The position numbers and the translations under genes were made by a program. The notes under the pieces were generated by a model. The model saw only the letters and a program-made list of their open reading frames with translations. It searched no databases and was not told the DNA's origin. Below are positions 57,909-64,000 of a DNA stretch of 64,000 nt, piece by piece. The stretch's first letter is position 1; each line of letters opens with the position of its first letter. Where the stretch lies: NCBI GenBank assembly GCA_900088475.1, contig FLMG01003379.1, forward strand, positions 18,727-82,726, read 5' to 3'. Source of the stretch: Hyphochytrium catenoides. Lineage: Eukaryota; Sar; Hyphochytriomycetes; Hyphochytriales; Hyphochytriaceae.

Positions 57909-60900
57909 TTAGGCCCACCCCAGTTGGCGCTTGAGGTCAATCACATTGTCAGAGATGATGCCGTCTACGGGCTCATGGAGCTGCTGCTCAACGCACTCAG
58001 CCAAAGTGTTCCGATCACCCCACGTAACCACTTGCGGAATCCTTTTCTTCGCTTCATGCACAAGTCTCGGGTGCTTCAGCAAAGGCGTTGAGTGACTCAC
58101 GACGCCTTCCAGTCCCTGCGCCTGGACGTAGGACACTGCTTGATCGAACGACAGGCATCTCCTGTCCGGGTAGTAAGTGTACATTCCGGCGTTTGTGAGA
58201 AAGAGAACGGGATAGATCGGTTGTTTCCAGTGAAGCATGGCGCAGACGTCCGGGTCAAAGCTCGAGAAGAAGACCCTTCGATCTCCCGCGTGCTCAAACA
58301 CGCAGCGCAAGATGGTGTCAACGTAGGTGTTCATATCGAAATGGGGAAGGTCGTAGAGAGCTGCATCCGCGCCGCCTAGAGGGTACTTGATCTCAACGTT
58401 GAACCCGATATGGGGTGGGGTGTACCTGTGTAGAGGAGAAGATAAAGTTCAATAGGTATCACCAAGCCTGAACGAGATAGATAAGAAGAGAAATGGAAGG
58501 AAGTGACGACCCGTTTGTCTCTTCAAAACCTCAGCAGCTCAAGTCACCTGAAGACCTCTTCCAGGGTGGGAATCTTCTCAAGACTGGCTCGAAACTTTGT
58601 CCTTCCGTGCGGCTGCCATTCTCGGCCTCTCATCCGTATAATTTTTGTCCAGTGCTTCCTTATTCGCCATTGTAGCTTTGAGGTCGGATGGCTGATAGGA
58701 GCCCACTCTACACTCTGAAGGTCGTGAAGAGTCATCGTATGCACTCCTGTCTAGAAAGAGTTTGAGCCTTAGGTCAAGCAATGCGCAGCAGTCCCAGATA
58801 CGCCTCAGCCCTAGAGAGTGACAAAGACCCTTCTGCCTTCAGGCCCTTCCTGTTGATTTCTCCGCCTCTTTGTCTTCCCTACGGTTGACTTGCACTAGCA
58901 CTCAGCCACTAACATCAGTGGAGCCTCCTTGTCAACACATCCGCCCTCACCTTGAATGGTCCAGAGACTCCGCGCAACTTCACAAAGAGCTGGAAATCAT
59001 GGTAGACCACGGGAACCAGATCGCTGGATAGTTGTACGTCAAACTCCACATAGTCTGCACTGGATCCGCCAGCTAGTGCGAAGGACAGCACCGTATTCTC
59101 TCCTATACCAGAGACTCTATAGCCCGGAGGTTGGCGGAAAGAACGCCCCATTCCTCTATGCCCAACAATAAGCGGTACCGGCGTCAGAGCCTTAGAACGC
59201 TGAGAGCGAGAGAGGTTGCAATTCTCGTGAGAAAATGGCTTTGTTTGCACGACGTGCACTTGCAATACACCTAAAAGAGGGTTCCCAGTCGCGCTACTCC
59301 CATTCGAGATGATTGGAAGGCTCGCCTGCACGTAGAATAGGAGAGCTCTTGATTAGGGCTTTTGCGAAGGATTCAGTGTGAAGAGGAAAGGTTTTACCTT
59401 CGTAACGGAGGGGTTCAACTGACGGCATATAAGAGAGGCCAATCCCAAGACCTCACCCTTCTCTCCGAGAATGTTGAACTCAAACAAGGTGCTTGGAAGC
59501 GCTGCAGTCTCAACATAAGCTCCGAAGGAGATCATTTTAGGGTTGTTATCCGTTGGGAGCGTTGACGCCACGAGCTGCGTTTGACGAGGAGGTATAGCAG
59601 ACGAGCTGCCCTCGCCTATATCCGTCTCGGTGCCGTATGCGCTCTGTCGCTGGTACCATGTTGATAGCTCTGTCCAGCGATGGAGCCCTAAAGCCTGCCA
59701 TAAATTATCCACCGAAACCATCAAGCATGTGAGCTCTGTCAGCGCTTTAACTTCTTGGAAGAATGGGAGGCCTTGAAACAGAGAGTCGATACCAACGACA
59801 TCTCCTGCTTTCACGGCCCGCTTCTCTCCTAGGATACTGAGCAGCTGACCACATGCTGGTGAGCAAAGACACCGTGGACAGTTTCATGTAAGATTTACCT
59901 GCACTCTGCCCGAAAGGATAAGGTAAGCGGCTGCAGGTTCCTGAGAGCATTGCACTTTCTCGCCCCTGTGAAGGTTGAGAACCTTGGCTTGGTGACATAC
60001 TGTGTCGTATTCTTCGTTCGTTAGCTGCCGGAAGAGCCCGACTGATTCTCGAAGTGAGAGAAGACTCACAGATGATTCAGCGGTCAGTTGCAGCTCTTCA
60101 TCATGATCGTCTTCTTTGAGCGGTCGGGGATCGAGGGTTATGAACGGTATATCTTTGCAGACGGCATCAAACGAGTCTCTTTGTGAGGAGGATTTGGTAT
60201 GAACTTTTAGCCGCAGAGAGGCCGCCGGGTGTTCATCAAACCATTCTACTGCGGGTTGAGAAATGCGGTTGCCTACAATGAACCGTATGAGAGATCTTTT
60301 CTGGTCCCAGAGCCAATCAGTTCCTAGGTCTGGTTGCACATTGTACCATGATTGAGCAGGGTACAGGTCGCTGCCGTTGCATCCCAGCCAACCGTCATCC
60401 ACCTCTTGGCAAGCCTGCCCTGTGTGGCTTTCCAGCACTGCCACCTCTGCGAGCGAGAGCGTCCCTTTGGATTTCAGTTGTACTCTCACAAAACGAAAGG
60501 CTTGCTGGCCTTTTATCTCAACCTCGTGTCTCCTGTTCCTCTCTCCTAGCGCTACACACACCTGAGAATTCTCCTTCTCAACTTCTGCTAGTCCAGCACT
60601 TATCGACAAAGAAGACATCACGAGCTCCATGTCATTGTTCCAGTTCTTGCGTTCTTTGGAAGAGGCAGGCTCCCAAAGGACAATTTTGCTTATTTTGGTC
60701 TGACGAGGTAGCTCTACCTCCCACCAAGGCTGATCCTCCTCCTCCGTTCTAGAGCACAACCATTCACCGCTAGCTGTTGCTCCATTGACTGCAAGTGCTG
60801 CAGGACGGGGCAGCGAGTAGGGGCCCCGAGACGAACGAAAAGTAGAGCTCTGCTTTGTGGGCATAAAGGCCGCACGGTTAACATATCCGGAAAAATAGAC

Positions 60901-61415
60901 GCGGCTTGAGGGTCTGGACTCCCAGTACTGCAGGGAACCTGTTGGGACACCGCGTTGATAATCAAGAAGTAATAGTTGTGTTTAGAGAAAGGCAAGAGAG
61001 TGAAGCGTAAGATAAAAAGGACAATGACCTTCAGAGTTCTTGACGAGGTATCGGTATTGTACCACGGTGCCCTCATCAAATGAGGTATTAAAGGCGAATA
61101 CAGGCTCCTTCGTCGTGCTGAGCCTGTCGCAACTCTCCAACTGCTTGGCCTGATCCAGTTGCCTTGAGCAAAACGCATGAGATCAATATAACCATCGCAA
61201 ACTAACGGAAACAGCAGCGAGAGCAAGTGTAAGAAGGGAAAGCGAAAGGCGAATGTGAGAATCTGATTGCGGGTGAAGAATGCTGAGATTGAACAACACT
61301 GGATGTACGCGCAGTCATACCAGGATCCCAACTCCGGCTGGTCGCCGATAATGCAGAGAATCTCATCCTTTAGAATCCGTGCTCTAACAACAAATTGCAC
61401 AGCTACTTTGGCCAT
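57909..61415 (-). CDS. Glycerophosphodiester phosphodiesterase with CBM20, F5/8C-like and cNMP-like domains
   Basis: Hydrolyses glycerophosphodiesters such as glycerophosphocholine to glycerol-3-phosphate and the alcohol (family knowledge). Seven exons: 61415-61321, 61162-61029, 60938-59899, 59844-59398, 59325-58951, 58750-58548, 58425-57909; 936 aa. Domains: CBM20 starch-binding at ~1-95 (VQFVVRARI, GDQPELGSW, VVQYRYLVKNSEG, YWESRPSSRVY). F5/8C-like at ~115-235 (QPWWEVELPRQTKISKIVLW; RFVRVQLKSKGTLSLAEVAV). cNMP-like fold at ~370-475 (GLFRQLTNEEYD, AAAYLILSGRVQ, VKAGDVVGIDSLFQ). A beta-rich linker comes next. Catalytic GDPD at ~625-936 has HRGMG, GENTVLSF, VEFDVQLSSD, VVYHD, FNVEIKYP and SFDPDV, all key acidic and His residues present. 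GPCPD1-type enzymes share CBM20 + GDPD; the two middle domains are unusual. No signal peptide, so cytosolic. Confidence 0.9.
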
Positions 61416-61951
61416 TTTCCTCGAAGTCTTTCACCTTTAGATAACCTATGACCACCTGCGAACACTGCTCTTACACATGCAAACCGATAGCCCTCGATGG
61501 TGAGACAGGTACACCTCGATAGTCAGGGCCTAATCTGCATCTTATCTGCGCTGCGGCGGGCTGCAGTTCTCAGAAGAGACTGAACAGGCACGAAGCTCTG
61601 AATCTTGGGAAGTTGGTGCTTCGCAATGTCGGTGAGATCTTCGGTTCTTCTCTATGTAGTTTACCATGCTCTGATCAGAGCTCCCCCTGGACCAAAGGTG
61701 GCACTGCTGACCTGGGGGAGTACTGTATTTGAACCTACAAAAAATGGAGCGAAAAGGGGATTGAGGAGACAGAAACAGAATATTACAAGGGCCTTAGGGA
61801 GACAGAGTTGGCATAGAGATGGCCTGTTCTGCGCAAACCCATATTTGCGAGAAGGAAGAGTGAGAAGAGACACGGGCGCGCGGAAGACGAGGATGGCCAG
61901 GTCAAGAGTAAGTGCTTTTGGGTGCCGTGCTTCTTATGAAGTGCAGCAGGA
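61416..61951. other. Divergent spacer between GDPD gene and PDZ-like gene
   Basis: About 540 bp between divergent starts; promoter region for both. Open frames lack motifs or consistent splicing. Confidence 0.5.
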
Positions 61952-64000
61952 ATGCTCCCTCAGGAGACGACAGCAGCCCAGCAGCGATGCAGCAGCGATG
62001 CCATAACTGCAGAGCAAAGAGACGAGACGGGACTTCGATTGACAGTGCGCGGCAGCTCGTTCAGGCGCGGAAGAGGTCGGGTACAGGCTGGGCAGTTAGG
62101 GAGGTTAGAGCGATCCGACTGTGGTGAAGGTCAGGGCGTTGAAGCCCATCAGACGAAATGGAGTGCCCCCGAGACTTTGGAAGAGCAACAAGGCTCGGGG
62201 GAGCCACCGAGGAGGGCGAAACACGAAAAGCAGAGACGAAGTTCCAGATGGAGGGTGAGCTCGACCGCCGAATGCGCCTGCTCGGATCACTAGTTGACCA
62301 CTTTCTCTACAGACCTGTATTTTTTGATCACTGACTTCCTTTTGAGGGAGTCGCCGTGTCAGAGCGCAGCTTTAGCGCTAAGACAAGAAATTGTAAGCTA
62401 ATACTCCGGCGCTTAGTCCCACACCTGCTTCATGTAAGACTGATACCTTGTCCAGGACGAGAAGCATCTTCTTGGCACAGCCGTGGACTGGACAGGGCAC
62501 GTTCGGCCGGCTACGTATGCTGACCTAAGTGCTCGCCACAAGCGACTTCCCGCCAATCACCTAATCCGACTATTGGAACAAACCATTGCCAAAAAGGAGG
62601 CAGAGGAGACTGGAGGCAGCCTTAGCACTAGTCGTAGTCAGAATGGGGCTTCCTCCCTACTTACTCGACCTCTGCAGGTTAGTACTCTCTTCATCGTGCG
62701 GTCTAACCTCCCTTAGGGCATGCATCGTGGTAATAACTTATCTTACGTGTTTCTTACTCGAACTCCCCTATGTAATTGCACGGGTGGCCAACTTCAGTTC
62801 AAATCATCCCGCGCTGCCGGAGCTTACAAGAATGTGGGGATTCCGCTGATCAAGAAGTGTCAGGTTGGACACCCTTCTATCTTCCTCTCGATTGCTTCTT
62901 TCCAATTTCCTTGGTTGGTCTTTGCATTGCAAAGAGAGTCATCTCACGTTGTACCACTGGTCGCAGGACCTCCGTAAAAAGGAAAAGCTTCTGGTTGAGG
63001 TCGAGGAAGTTATCACCCGATGCAGGGAGAGAGAGCAAGCTGGAAACGCTTTCACAGAGAAGCCGGACATGGCTGCAGAGCCACTTCCAATCCAACTTAA
63101 AGAGGATAGAAGCGTAGGCAAGATAGAGCAAGTGGGAGAGAATGCATCAGGCTTTCAGGCTCTTTCAAGCACCTGTCAGAGTGATTCCCACCAGCCTCCA
63201 CTACTCCCTCTATTTGACGCAATAGTCGCATGCGGAGGACAGTATGGGGTGGAGCCAGGTTGGTATTTAGTATACTCAGAGACCTGTACCAAGAGGCGCA
63301 ATCTCTCTCTCTCTCTCTGACATGTCACCTTCTTGCTTCATTGGCAGGCAATACCCAGTTCACGCTAAAGGACGGCTCTACGTGCCAATTAGTGACGTGC
63401 TATCGACCAGCTCTGGCCATGAAGTTGGAGGCCTTTCACGTGAAGGAGGCGGCCAAGTCCTTCATAAGAGTGGGACAGTTCTGCAAGAATGGGAAGGGAG
63501 AAAAAGGGGAAGTAGAGGAGGCCGGGACAGTGTGTCCAGGCGATGTTGTTGCTCTTGTGAACGGAACCCCTATAGTAGGCACGTGTGATGGCTCAGAACT
63601 TATTCAAAGAACTGCGGAGCTCATCAAGCTAGCTCCTCGGCCACTCACGATTGTATTTATTCGGCGCCTTGGAAGTGAGAAGTCAAAGGTGACGATCTTT
63701 CCGGCTGCTGCTTCTCCCAGCTTCTCAAAATTGTCCCCCCCCCCTTCTCTCCCCCCCCGAGTATCTCCACATGTGTTACCCATAGCCTTACTTCTCTTGT
63801 TCTCTTATTCCCTTTACCAGTCGCAGTGTTCGAACGAATCTCAAGGCTCTTTTGTCATTCTTCTTCTCCTGACCATCTGACTCTAACCCCGGCTCTCCTC
63901 CTTATCGACCATGCGGACCAAGTTACTGAAGCAGCAAGAGTTCCAATACTCCGCTGCCCAGGTTACGGCTGAAGGAAGAGCCAGACGGCAGGCCAAAGAA
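61952..64000 (+). CDS. Unrecognised protein with PDZ-like segment (partial, runs to or past right edge)
   Basis: Exons with agreeing phases: 61952-62254, 62456-62677, 62798-62863, 62967-63258, 63348-63688; what follows is uncertain. First ATG at 61952, then a Gln/Arg/Ser-rich N-terminus (about 100 aa). Next come the segment AVDWTGHVRPATYADLSARH with helical LLEQTIAKKEAEE, a Lys-rich helix (DLRKKEKLLVEVEEV), and a PDZ-like C-terminal part ending GDVVALVNGTPIVG, AELIKLAPRPLTIVFIRR. This order (GD-VV-VNG, then LI...LTI-I) is typical of PDZ strands and helices, here with an insertion. After 63688 a possible last exon from 63821 ends at TGA 63880. Alternatively, splicing continues to the open frame at 63911. 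I do not recognise the family. Confidence 0.5.
63302..63319. repeat. Short CT microsatellite in intron
   Basis: (CT)9 tract, 63302-63319, in the intron before the exon at 63348. A C-rich homopolymer pair lies at 63735-63758 in the next intron. Confidence 0.9.
63911..64000 (+). CDS. Open frame at right edge, partial
   Basis: ATG CGG ACC at 63911 opens a frame to the window end, reading MRTKLLKQQEFQYSAAQVTA and more charged residues, with a helical character. It could be the first exon of another gene or the last exon of the PDZ-like gene. An internal CAG/GTTACG donor at 63960 is possible. Confidence 0.3.
   Translation, partial: MRTKLLKQQEFQYSAAQVTAEGRARRQAKE

Noticed and set aside
1..64000. 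CRISPR arrays, insertion sequences, rRNA, viral genes
   Set aside because: None seen; repeats are short local duplications and microsatellites only.

Overview
This window looks like nuclear DNA from an intron-rich protist or microalga with a compact genome. Genes are dense (about 13 in 64 kb, on both strands), broken into many short exons by GT-AG introns of roughly 60-340 bp, and base composition is near 50% GC. There is no operon structure, Shine-Dalgarno signal, transposon or viral gene. I rebuilt each gene by hand from splice sites, reading-phase agreement and family motifs. Several homologs are of eukaryote-wide or plant/protist type (RME-8/GRV2, peroxisomal-type Lon, Gemin2, PRP39, SPT20, GPCPD-like phosphodiesterase). 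Two coiled-coil genes resemble centrosome/basal-body proteins, which hints at a flagellated or centriole-bearing cell. I cannot name the lineage.

Layout, left to right. 206-3133 (-): LPCAT-type lysophospholipid acyltransferase. 4130-8015 (-): U1 snRNP factor PRP39. 9125-10657 (+): APC/C activator CDC20, with Myb (MSA) and E2F-like sites upstream. 12451-15049 (+): multi-pass membrane protein, perhaps TMEM185-like. 15180-19756 (-): long basic/coiled-coil protein with a Trp-rich, SFI1-like tail. 20419-21336 (+): Gemin2. 21741-22514 (-): ankyrin repeat + zinc-ribbon + coiled-coil protein. 23144-28570 (+): peroxisomal-type Lon protease. 29064-33347 (-): SAGA subunit SPT20. 35991-51157 (+): RME-8/DNAJC13, a giant endosomal J-protein. 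51443-57414 (-): CSPP1-like coiled-coil protein. 57909-61415 (-): glycerophosphodiester phosphodiesterase with CBM20, F5/8C-like and cNMP-like domains. 61952 to the right edge (+): unrecognised gene with a PDZ-like segment, running off the window.

The genes are not one pathway. Themes are RNA splicing (PRP39, Gemin2, fitting the heavy intron load), cell division/centrosome (CDC20, SFI1-like, CSPP1-like), lipid metabolism (LPCAT, GDPD), and membrane traffic or organelle quality control (RME-8, Lon).

The most interesting points are: (1) the J-domain of RME-8 has lost its HPD motif; (2) the GDPD protein carries an unusual domain chain including a degenerate cyclic-nucleotide-like fold; (3) a perfect palindromic MSA site lies beside an E2F-like site upstream of CDC20; (4) LPCAT has Gln in place of the conserved Glu of motif III; (5) the Lon protease lacks an obvious C-terminal peroxisomal signal; (6) an ankyrin/TFIIB-like zinc-ribbon fusion.
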